DNA of 64,000 bases. It comes from Onchocerca lupi (Eukaryota > Nematoda > Chromadorea > Rhabditida > Onchocercidae). Both the position numbers and the translations under genes were made by a program. Where the stretch lies: the NCBI GenBank assembly GCA_028564675.1, contig JAOVVO010000183.1, forward strand, positions 59,064-123,063, in the 5' to 3' direction. This document shows positions 38,346 to 49,520 of this stretch, piece after piece (within the stretch, counting starts at the first letter, position 1; the number at the start of each line of letters is the position of its first letter). A model generated the notes under the pieces. The model was given only the letters and a program-made list of their open reading frames with translations. It did not search any database and was not told the origin of the DNA.

Positions 38346-39810
38346 AAAAACCACTTCTCAATTAATAAAACTTTTTACAAAAGAATTCGTTTCTGTCATA
38401 ACATAAAAAGAACTTTTCCAAAAAATTAGTAAAAAATATAAGTGGAAGGTTGTCATTTCTTAAATAAAACTTTTAATTGTTAGCTAATATAACAAAAAGT
38501 TTGCGAAAACATTCTCTTCATAAATTTCCACTTAAAAAAGATTTTCTTCGAAAATCTCTTATTTCTATCTTACCAACTGCATAATTATCCCAATGATGTA
38601 AGCATTTTAATGCTGTAATGTTTCGTTATCATGCGAAGTAAAAAACATGAACGATGTGAGAATAAACATAACATCGAAATATAAATGAATACTAAAGTTT
38701 ACAACGTGAAAACATGCATGATATGAAAATGCGTCTGTATGTTAAAACTTGTGTCATATCGAAAATTGTGTAGCACATATGTGATATTTCATTATGTGAC
38801 ATCAAAATATGAATAATATCCAAAAAAGGCAAATAAACATGATTATCGAAATGCTTTCAAATACATGTAAAGTTGGAATGTATGCCGTACTGAATATGAA
38901 TGATAGTGAATATACGTAGCATAAAATATTCGTGATATCTAATCATTTGTGACATTTTAAGCATATCTATGACATTTTAAGTATGACATCGAAACATATA
39001 TAATATCAAAATGTATGTCAATTCGAAATGCGCATTATATCGATATCATTGTTGAGAAGTTCAGTGAATGGAAAACATGCCTTATATTAAAGCGACAGAT
39101 AAGTCGAAAAAATCTCTGTCGTATTGAAGCTTGTCTACCACTGAAACTTAAATATCGCATCTAAACGTATGCAAATTTCTTAATACTCGTAATATTTAGG
39201 TGTTCAACTCAATATCTGCATTAAAATCTAATACTAAAACGGTTGTTAAGCGCAACAAAGTAATAATATTTTAGACATTATTCAAATCCGAAAATTTGCA
39301 TATTTTCTACGAAAAAAAAAATTGCATTTTTAATGAAAAAAGCAAGCAGTCGAGAGTTGATTTAGGTTGAACATCATCGCATCACCGTTTATCATTTAAC
39401 TTCTTCCTTTATGGTATTAATACATTATTGTGATTCATTATTCCTTGCATGTTTCTCTGCCGTTCTTATTATTCTTTGGTTCTCTTTACATCCTAGTATT
39501 TTTTCCTTCCTCTTGTTCACTGCCACTATCGCATTACGGTAACGGTTTACATAGTAAGTTAACTATCGAAATCCTAACATATACTAATGATTTTTAATAA
39601 AAAAAAAAAAATCACCAGATTTTTAATCATAAATTACCATCGACTTCCTGGATTTGACCACAGAATATATTCCCACGCATTCTACGAACTATCTTTCTCA
39701 GGAAATTACACCGTATTACTCTCTCAATACTCTGCATCCCTTCCCTCTCTACAAATACCAAATATTTTCACAATCTGTCTCGTAATTTGAGGTTTTTTTG
39801 TTTCTCACTT
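38346..39810. other. Intergenic AT-rich region with degenerate short repeats
   Basis: From about 38650 to 39060 motifs such as ATGATATGAAAATG, TGTCATATCGAAAAT, TGTGACATCAAAATATG and ATGACATCGAAACATAT recur at irregular spacing, suggesting an old, decayed minisatellite. No gene was seen. Confidence 0.45.
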
Positions 39811-39814
39811 AAAT

Positions 39815-39822
39815 GGCGGGAA
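39815..39822 (+). promoter_or_regulatory. E2F/DP-type site upstream of the CENP-C gene
   Basis: TGGCGGGAATTTTTC lies about 225 bases before the CENP-C start codon. The core GGCGGGAATTTT is identical to the site upstream of POLD2. E2F-type sites are known regulators of cell-cycle genes; function here is inferred. Confidence 0.5.
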
Positions 39823-40045
39823 TTTTTCTTGTATGATTTATCATGAAATGAGAAGATGTCAAGTGTGGGACGTGGAAAAACGTGTTTGGGAGAGCGTGTT
39901 TGCACGTATTCATCGTTCTAATATAATTAGTTTAATTTAATTAGATTTAATTAAGCGGTGTTGATACATATAGTACGATCAGTATGATATAATACGTCAA
40001 TTCTAATAATAATTTAATTTGATTTACGTCATTTTGCAGTAAGGA

Positions 40046-43000
40046 ATGTCAGCGGCCGAAATAAAATTGCGGCCATCTGAGTGTCCACCGGATATTAACA
40101 ATATGTTACCGAAATGGTTCAAACATACAAGAAATATCAAATGTGGCCGGGCAAGTATTCCACGTTGTACTGTTATCTTCACTATTGTAAATTTAGTGTG
40201 GTCAAAAGATCTCGTTAATTGTCAAGTCTAATTGATCATCAGTTTATGACGGAAATTATAATGTATAATATTACTGTAAGTTTCAGGAAAATTAATATCG
40301 CCTATGTTTTTGATTTTCAGAAAATAATTTGCGTTGATCAGTTGTATGGCTGGAGAGGTATTGATACGGGATATTACGGTTCGGAGGAGTTGGAGAATAC
40401 ACCAGATTTCTTGGATGAAATAAGAACTGTCGCGGTACAAAATGAAGTTAAGAATGAACAACTGGAAGCTCTTCGAAAGGAAGCAGAGGAACGACAAAAA
40501 AAAGTAGTATTGGCGAAATTTTTCTTTTGTCCGAAATTTCCTGTAATCTTTTCTTTGGTTTTGTTTAATTATTACCTGACTCTTATTCTTGTCCTAGTTG
40601 TGTATGGATTGCTGAAATATCTCAAGACCACTGTATTGTAAAGCCATTCATGAAAAGCTTATGATATGTGATTTTATCCAATTAAGGAAAGAGAGACGCA
40701 CCCTAATTTCAATATCTTGACAGATCGTGCGCCAACTCCAGATTTTAGTTTCACCTATATTGAAACGTCAAACAACGCAGACGATGAGTCAGGTTTGTTT
40801 TTTTTTATTCCTGCAGAAATTGTTTATTTCTATCTTAACCTTAGGTTTACAGTAGATATGTTTAGTATGCAAAAATCAAGAAGACGTCATTATTGCTATT
40901 GATGGGATGGAAAAACATATTGACGCTGCGAACGACCAAAATATTGATAGCGATTTTGGTGAACCAATGGAAGTTGATGACTGTAATGATTTTCATATTT
41001 TATCATTTTCTTCATAAAGCATTATTTTTAGGAAAGCTTTAAAAATTTTTGAATCCAACTACTGAAAATATTATATTTTCAGTTTCTTACTCTCATCAGA
41101 ATATATATTGTCAAAACCAAGGTATTCATGAAATCGGCGATCCAACTTCGCCTAAGGTTGGTTTCAGTCAAGTTCCTTTTTTTTTCTGAATCTCGAAGGC
41201 ACTTTGACATTTTTATTTTTTGTTTTGAATTTTGCCATTTTTAGAATAATAGCACAAATCGGACATTTACCATCGAAAAGAATGAGGATGGCAATGATTT
41301 ACTTTTGCGTATTGATGAAGATTGCATGAACAATAATGACGAACATGAATCCATGTTAGAACTTAGGTTGGATGGAACATTCATTATTGAGAAATTACAA
41401 AAAGCTGAGGTTTGTTTTCTTCCTTTCTATCATAACGTAAAAAATATGAATATTATTATTTTTTCTTTATTGACGAATTTTTTCTGGAAGCTAATAAATT
41501 ATTTTTAGGACAGTGTGATGATTCCAGTGCAAGAAAAAGAGAAAGAACAACGCAATATTTCTGTACTCGGTTGTGAGTATATTGATGAAGTAAGCTTATA
41601 TAAATGATTTTTGTCAATTTTCTTTCTCATCATTTAAACATCGACGTTTTCAGAATCGGAATCTCTGATCTTAATTTGGGGAAATCATTCAAAGAAGCAT
41701 TGAATATCTTACAAAACATAATGTTAATCATGTTATTAATACTGGTCATGAAGTGATATCAACTGCAAATAATCACAGACCTTGTTTGATTCAGATTAAT
41801 AGTGAATATTAAAACTATGTTTTGTAGTGATATTCATTTATACTTCAAATAACTTTCCCAAAATGAAAGTAGGAGATTGCAATGTTGAAAAAGAAAACTA
41901 CCCATATTTACAAAATAATTGAATTAGTTGACAGTTTATTATTTAGCAACTCTACTACTTGTATAGCCGAAGTGCAAGCATATTTTTACGAAAAAATAGT
42001 TTTGTAGACTACTAAAAATACACCTGTAATGCGAGAGGTGTTGAATGAAGCAGTGACAGTGGTCGCACATCAGATACTGCCAGCAGGTGATTTGGTCAGC
42101 AATCACTATGTTAGTCTTTCAATATTTTATAATATTTTGACTTCATCACTCAGTCTTAATGAGTTCTCTTGTTTCTTGCGAAACATCAACACAATTCATG
42201 ACTTCAAATATTGAGGAAAAAATGATAATTTTAAATAAATAAATTACTGTTTCATTTGTCAGAACAACGACCAGTTTTTTATTCTCATATTATATTTGCT
42301 GTTAATGAGTTTAATCGTATTAAAAATATTGTTCAGTATAATCATTGGGTATTATTAATTTCATGACAATCAGAATCTTGTCATTTTCAGTACAATTCAA
42401 TCTTCACTCTTTCATTTTCATAATTCAAATTAGTTGTTTTTAGGGAGATGAGATATCACCACAGCGTTCAGATCAACAAATTTTTGGATGTCCCGCTCCT
42501 TTGCAAGCAACATTTGATTTGTCTCGTATTGATAAAGTTGATTTATCAACTGGTGAAAAAAGTGAGGTACATGAGCTTAAGCTTTTCCGTGTATTTTCTT
42601 GCCTAGTGTCTTATCTCCCGTTCCTTTATTCATTTAAATCTTTTTATTTTTTTTTTTTTCATCATTGTAGATATTATAGATTCCTCCAATGAATCCACCA
42701 CCTCGGATTTCTCGCTTCAATTTATTGGAGCAGATGGCTGGTGATGTGGCACATTCAAGTACTTCACATCCAAATGATCGAACTGCTGTATCTTTCAAAA
42801 CACCTAGGCAACATATGAAAACTGTAGTAGAACATACAATTGTCGAAAAACAATCTACTATGAAGAAACAGTCTACAGTGGCTACGCCTTTGTTCAAGAA
42901 AGTGAGACATCTATTGTAGTGTCCTTGAAAATTTTGACTTTTTTTTTGAAATTTTCAGCATTTATTTTAGAAATCTGTTGCATCTACAACTTTACGTGGC

Positions 43001-46000
43001 ACTAGTACTCCAGTTGAAGGATCCGCCTGTTACGTTTGCCCACGCTATGACGCCCATCATGCTGCTTTGGCTAGGTAAATGTTACTTCAATTTTAATGTG
43101 ATAAGTTAAACTGCTTCTCAGACTGCTCAGAAATTTTAATGTACTGTAGGATAATATATTTGAATGATGAAAATTTATAATTCTCAAAATAATGCTGTTT
43201 CATCGTATAAATTTTTTTTTTTTTTTGAAATATTAATTTATAGATTAATTCTAGCTTCAAGCATTATAGCTTTCAGGTTATCAACATTTTTCTCAACATT
43301 ATCCATCCTATTAGGACTAATTTCAAAATAAAAAGAGATACTAGGTGAAATTTCAGGTTGCCTTAATTCTAGACCACTATCTTCACTAATACTTTTATCA
43401 CCATGCACAGAATCGCATCGTTCCGAGTTAGAATTCTATAGAAATAATTTTGATTATATTAATCAACGCAGAGAGATATTTGAACGCAATAAAAGCTCAT
43501 CGGCTTGGGCTATAATGATCTTAACATTAATGATAGCAAAAAAACAATGGAGCAGATTTTTAGTTCTGAATTTTGTAATCGTCTCGATATAGTTATTTTT
43601 TTCTCTAACTTAAATACAGATGTAATTCTGCATATTGCAAACAAATTCATTTTGAAACTAAAAACGCAGCTCATGCAAAAGAGTATAACTTGCTCAAAGG
43701 AAGAAGTAAAATTTTACCTTGCACGAACTGGTTATACCAAAGAAATGGGAGCGCGGTAAAGAAGCTGATTGGAAAAGAAATAATCGTTGCATCATTATAT
43801 ATCTTATAATTTATTCGATTTATAAATTCATTGATTTATTCTTTAAAAAGCAGTGTTTTAGTCGCGCTACGCAGACAGGTTCTGGTACACCAGTATCATT
43901 GCATAACCGGAATATGCTTCAGAACGCGGTACTTTATTATCGTTATTTTGATATAAATTTCTGATTAAATCGAAGAATCATCGTTGTTTTATCCCGGATT
44001 TTTCCATTAAATTCCATAATGAAAAAGAAAAAAAAATTCAAGTTTATTTTGTCAGTTGACACCAATACGTCGTCCGTTGTCATGCTCATTACGTACTTCA
44101 TGTGAATCAACTACTGGAAAAGCTTCTACACCTTCTCGAATACCTGTACCAACCAGTGCATTAGTGGCGATTTCGCAATATGGTACTCCGTCTCCTTTAT
44201 TAAAAGTACGATTTTAATTAATTTACTTTAATCTGTATATGGTGAAGATAGCGTCTAGAAAAAAATTTGTTGGACCTAGAAATAATAATATTGCAATTTC
44301 TTAAGAAACTTATTCTTAACTGTGTATAAAATGTTTTTCTTTGATAATAAATTAAGTGTTTTTTTTTTTTCAAATATGGCAAATATATTTGACTTTTTGA
44401 AATATGTTTTTTATAGCGCAGCGCTTTAGTCGACTATGAATTGACTCCTCAATCACATATCCTTGACAAAAAACGTACACCTCAACAGGTATAAAATTTT
44501 CTATTATCTTCTTCGATAAGATAACAATTTTTTAAATTCCAAATTTTGGATTAAATTATTGAAGTACTTAGTTTCATTTTGGATTTGTAATAAATTATCT
44601 TATGTTAGTCTTGTTTTTTTAATAAAATGATCTTGAATGAATAAAATTTTTAAGAAGTGCAGTAGAGTTAAACTTGAACATCGGAACACAAATTTGATGA
44701 ATTCAGTCACGCAGATACCATTGTCACGTTTTGCTTTCGAGCATTTAAAAAGTGGCGGAACACCTCGTCCAACTTCCAGTACAGAAAAGAAATGGAAGAA
44801 GATTGCAGGAGACAATTCAATGTTGTCGATGCCAAGAACTCCCATTGCAAAAATTGGTAATTTTATTAATTTATTTCACTTTTAAGGATTAAATTAATTT
44901 TTTTTTTTCAGATATAAGCCAGATGCTCGTCGACAATGTCATGAGAAGTGGCCCTGCATACAGACGTCGACCTCATCCTTCAAAATTATTGTCGCCGATC
45001 GGAAAACTTCGATTTGATAATAGTTCTGAGGTAACTTCAAGTCTTCCCCATAATCTTCATATTTAATCGGCGATAATTTTGCATCAAATTAATAAAATCA
45101 TGGGATGGTAAGTATTCAAATTCATCCTTTTCTGAATTCTTTTACAGTATTTAGTTTTCCAACTTTGTTTTGTTTTCAGAATTCTAACTTGTCACCCAAA
45201 TATACGAGTCCAATAACAAAAGTTCCTCAAAATTCTCCACTCGCTGCTCAAGGTTTTACTTTTATTCTTCGTATTCAAAAAGAGTTTTATGTTCTGAAAA
45301 ATTGTGTGTTTTGTTTCTTCCAAAAATACCGTAAAAACATTTCAGAGGAAATGAATGATACTCAACTTGTGGTTATCGATAGTTTCGAAAGTGATACAGT
45401 GGAAAGATTAGCCGAAAATACAGCCAATTTGAGCATAGCGGAACAACAGCAAAGTATATTATCGGAGGAACCGAAAGCTATCTTTGATACTACTACAAAT
45501 GAATACCGAAAACAACAGAAGACACCTGTATTTGACACTAGAAATTATTTCGGTCGACGGAGGATTCTGTCAAGTATGTGTTTTGTCACTATGTGTTAAG
45601 TATATGATAATTTTCAATTTAGCGATTTAGTCATTTCTTCTGCGGATCTGACAGTTATAGCTAAAAGAAGAGTAAGTATATCTTTTGTCCTTCGATATTG
45701 GAGAACAGTTTTTGAGAGTAATGATTACGAAAATATGAATTCACTTGGTGACTTTTTAATATCGTTCTATTGCTACTATTTTGTTGGATGAACTCACTTC
45801 TCATTTCGAATATGTAATTTTTATCACAGTTACAAGCAAAATTTTGAAATGCTTTTTGGGTGTTTACACAGATCCTCACATTCAATGTTACAGTGCTTAA
45901 CGAATCAAACGTATCGGTGAATACACCAGGCAAAGAAGAGGACGTAACAGTTGTTGAAATGAATCCGTCGTTTAGTGGTGATTCACGTAATCCATCTGAT

Positions 46001-46682
46001 ACTTCAGCTTCTCCTGTACATATTATAGCGGCGAAAGATGAAAACAAACATGCTGCTGTTCTATGTGCTCGCAAAATAGGTGTCGTTTACTGAACTATAT
46101 TTCCTGATTTTTTGTGTATTGGAGTTGTTATTGCGCATTTTCCAAATTGTGTAAAGTGTTTGAATTTCTATAATGCAAATCTGTTATTTCAAGTACACTG
46201 TGAAGAAGCAGGGCGAGGTTTGCGACGTTCGACGAGGAATCGCGTTGCTCCTATTCGTCGCTGGCTAGGTGAAAAGCCCATATATCGCCGTGATCAGCAA
46301 GGAAGTAAGTTCTGTGACATTATTTCAACTTTTTTTTTCTGTGTGATTGGACATGAAAGTAGAATTTCGTTTTGTTATAAATCTTTATGACTTTGTTGTT
46401 TAAGCATACGAACTGGTTCGAGTGGAAGAGGCGATTATCAAGGATCCTTTATTTATCAAATACAACACAGTTGATATGTCTGAAGTTTTAGAGCGACAAA
46501 AACGAGAACAAAGTATGCTTATATTTGTTTTCCTTTATATTAATATTTTTATTGTTTAAATATTGGTGTCTTATTTTATTTTAGAGCAACATGCCCGTGC
46601 TCGTAAACTTCGTGATTTGGATCGTGCACGTCGAGGCTACACTGAGAAAGATACCGAAATCAATGGAAAAAGTCAGACATAA
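40046..46682 (+). CDS. hcp-4: Centromere protein C homologue (HCP-4/CENP-C)
   Basis: CENP-C binds CENP-A nucleosomes and anchors the kinetochore. Twenty-two exons were chained in phase: 40046-40150, 40321-40503, 40687-40792, 40866-40982, 41083-41156, 41245-41409, 41509-41589, 42008-42094, 42444-42566, 42680-42901, 42971-43074, 43862-43928, 44417-44488, 44655-44856, 44912-45030, 45180-45252, 45346-45573, 45631-45671, 45872-46079, 46194-46304, 46405-46512 and 46585-46682. They total 2694 bases, or 897 residues. The identifying feature is the CENP-C motif near residues 802-824: GLRRSTRNRVAPIRRWLGEK then PIY, matching R-R-S-x-R-x-R-x-x-P-x-x-x-W-x-x-E-x-x-x-Y. The rest is low-complexity, Ser/Thr/Pro- and acid-rich, as in the family. 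Only about 70 mostly charged residues follow, so the usual C-terminal cupin dimerisation domain is not seen. The first donor is GC (CGG|GCAAGT). Exon 8 may instead end at 42109. ATG follows TTTTGCAG by six bases, suggesting trans-splicing. Confidence 0.85.
43238..43437 (-). pseudogene. Short open frame beside the ClpA fragment, origin unknown
   Basis: On the reverse strand about 66 codons are open, ending KAIMLEARINL and a TAA. The composition is Ser/Asn/Glu-rich (NSNSERCDSVHGDKS, MDNVEKNVDNLKAI). It lies in the same intron immediately next to the bacterial ClpA fragment and may be part of the same transferred DNA, but I do not recognise it. Confidence 0.35.
43499..43800 (+). pseudogene. clpA: ClpA C-terminal fragment, probable nuclear Wolbachia transfer
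   Basis: In intron 11 of the CENP-C gene the plus strand encodes GYNDLNINDSKKTMEQIF, then SSEFCNRLDIVIFFSNLNTD and GYTKEMGAR. This matches the end of the second AAA+ domain and the C-terminal domain of bacterial ClpA (PEFRNRLD...LSTDVI...GYD..MGARP). Just after MGAR the frame breaks: a stop occurs and the expected KLIGKEI continues in another frame near 43762-43785. ClpA is bacterial and not an animal gene; in a filarial host the likely donor is the alphaproteobacterial endosymbiont Wolbachia. It is truncated, frameshifted and intronic, so it is not functional. Confidence 0.8.
44055..44220 (-). other. Unexplained 55-codon open frame inside a CENP-C intron
   Basis: The reverse strand reads TFNKGDGVPYCEIATNALVG and then GIREGVEAFPVVDSHEVRNE before a TGA. 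It looks protein-like in residue balance and is less AT-rich than the surrounding intron. No second exon or family was recognised. It might be a terminal exon of a tiny nested gene, a retrocopied piece, or more transferred DNA. Confidence 0.3.
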
Positions 46683-48770
46683 CTTTCTTTTCGCCGGCCT
46701 GCAGTTGAAAGATGTTTTTATATTAACAGCTCACATATTATTGTGATTGTTAATTATATCTATCTGCCATTTACTGATACTGATTCCAGCTAACTGTAGA
46801 ATTCTTCATTATTTTAAGTATTGGATTTCTTTTGTTGAGCTTTCACTCAGAAAATACGTGCAATTTGTATGAAAATGGTTTATTTTTAGAAAAACATGTA
46901 TTACTAGGTAAGATCTTTCTTAATGTAATTCTTCTACACAACTTTTAATATTTTTGATCTTATTTATTATCGAAACTGTGTAAGGAAATTAGAAATAACT
47001 CAATTTGTACCAGAATAATTTTCAAATTTATTTGAATCACGCATTTATTGGGAGATTTAAATCTTTGTGCCTACTTTTGTATGAATTTGAAATCTTCTGT
47101 ATGGATTTAAAACATTTTATCATGAGGTTTGAGTTTTCAAAATTTAATCATTGCAGTCATTTGATTACTTCCTTCCATCTTATGTGTCCACATCTGAGAA
47201 CGCATCTATAGCAGTCTGAGAACTCATCTTTTTTTATTTTCAATCTGTAGGAATTTATGACTTGGATATCAAAATTTGAAAAATGTATGCATTTCGAATT
47301 GTTCCTTAATTTTTGCGTCAGAAAATACTGAATATGCATTTTGAACATCTGGAAAGGAATCCATAACTTTTTTATTGTTCAGTCCTAAAATATCGTTCGT
47401 TTCTTCTGTATCATTAATTTAAAGAATCTGACCAATATAAATCTTTAAAGTCAGGAAGAAATGAGCATAAATCATTTATTATGGATGATCCACTTTTGAA
47501 TCATTACTTTAATATTGGAGTTCCCGTAGTTCAATTATTCAGTGGAGTCTATTTTCAACTTTTAACAGAAATATTGAGTATCTTGGTAGCTTTTGAGGAT
47601 TTCAGCAATTTATATCGAAATTCTGGAAAAAATAATTTATAGTATTGTGAATGCTGTTTTGCCTTATATTGGACTGTAATGATAAGGTCGAGGATGAATG
47701 GCAGATCTCATATTTAGACCTCATCAGTTGCGGAATGTGATGACAGTTCGATCCTGATCAGATGAAATGATAACCCGAGACTGATTTAATCATTCATGGC
47801 TGAAAATGATATGATTGACATTTAAAGAAGTTGTTATTGGGGGGAAAGTTTTCTAGCAAATTTTAGCGAACAAACTATTGTTGACAAATTTTTTATTGTT
47901 TTTGTAATAACGAATGGAAGTCATTGGTCGATGTTCGGTACTTCCTTCCGCATATATGGCATAAATGAAGGTGGCATCAAAAGTAAACGATTTGTGCTTT
48001 CATTGGTATGTTGTAAGATAGAATGAGATAATTTGATGATTTTTAAATAAGTCAAACTTAGTTTCGAAGTTTGATTGGAAGTAGATTTATTCAAAGAAAG
48101 AACTGAAACAAAAATGTAACAAGTGTTATAGCGGTAAAGAATCATTCCCGATTTTGTTTATTTGAGTCAATAATGGAAGAAGGAAGAGTTGTACTGATTT
48201 AGGCATTTTGAATGTATATTGCGAGTTTTCTTATTCATGGGTAAATGATTTCTTTGAATTGTAAGGCTAAGCATTTTGGTGCGTTGTAAGATCAAATATT
48301 TCGGTATACTTTAACAAAATACTGATTACTTTTTTCTGTTATTCATTCAGTTACATATTATTTGCATGTCATTTCATAAAACTAACCAACAACATTGGTG
48401 AAAGAGATAGACGGTTATCTACTTCTCCAGAGTACGAGTTGCGATTAGCGATTTTACGTGATAATTGGTCAACTTCAGTGATTTTCTAATTCTAACATAA
48501 TTTTCCCTTGAAAATTGATTCTGATAGTTTTTCATAGAAAAGAAAAAAACGCTCCTTTGATATCTCTTTCCGATATAAATTAACGATCCCTGCTCTTTAT
48601 CACCTCTTTCTGGTATTGATTAATAGCAGTGGTGTAGTGGTGTTGCATGAATGAAACAGAACCGGATTGTCTGGCGTACATTATGATGAAACGGTCCGAA
48701 TGGTAAGCTAATTAGTGAATAAATTAATCGGAATGGTTCATTCGATCGTTAACATTAATTTCTTTTTTTT

Positions 48771-48801
<31 letters not shown>

Positions 48802-49518
48802 GGAGATAGCTAGCTATATATGGTGAAATCCAGTGTACAGAAGTTACTATTTTGTAGATGGAAATTTCTAGCCAAACATAAGGCTAAGTTTACATAGTTT
48901 ATTTGAATTGTCTTGAAAAATTAATATACCGTTAGAGTGAATAAATTTTAATCTTCACTTCATTCACACATACTTGCATACTATTTCGGATTATTTATTC
49001 AAAATTTAATTAGCTATAATGAGAATAGGAGAAAATAAAGGCAAATCTGTGATAATATTATTATTAATCTTCTCTATTTATCAAAGATATATGCATTCTG
49101 AAAACATAAAGCAATGGATAATAGATTTATGTCTCATTTTCTTTTAGTTGCTCCAAATTTTTTAATAATAATTTGTTGCATTTATATTTTACCTAATCAG
49201 ATCCCATGATGAAGTTCCTATCTAGCATTCATGCTACTCAGAATACTACAATTAGATGAGCAAAAATTTCGACAGAAATTATTGGAATTGTAATTCTAAA
49301 CAATTAAACGTGAATAATTTTCAACTTACTAGCAAAAAAATATATATCCGTTACTGTATTCTCAGATTCCACTGCTATAGAAAAATAAATGAAATGCTAA
49401 ACGAACGGAACATGCGCTCGTCATCTTTTCTAGAAATCTTTTCTCGCTCGTTATCTTTTCTTTTCCGTTTTTCTCTAAAATTCGAATTAAGAAGTTATCT
49501 TTACAAAGCAACATTCCA
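46683..49518. other. Gene-free intergenic stretch
   Basis: Holds the CENP-C 3' flank and the mif-2 upstream region. A T-rich tract occupies about 48763-48801. No exon chain, RNA gene or repeat family was recognised. Confidence 0.6.
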
Positions 49519-49520
49519 GA

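Noticed and set aside
41656..41758. Possible extra CENP-C exon (IGISDLNLGKSFKEAL)
   Set aside because: Its phase does not match the preceding donor, while skipping it joins 41589 to 42008 perfectly in phase.
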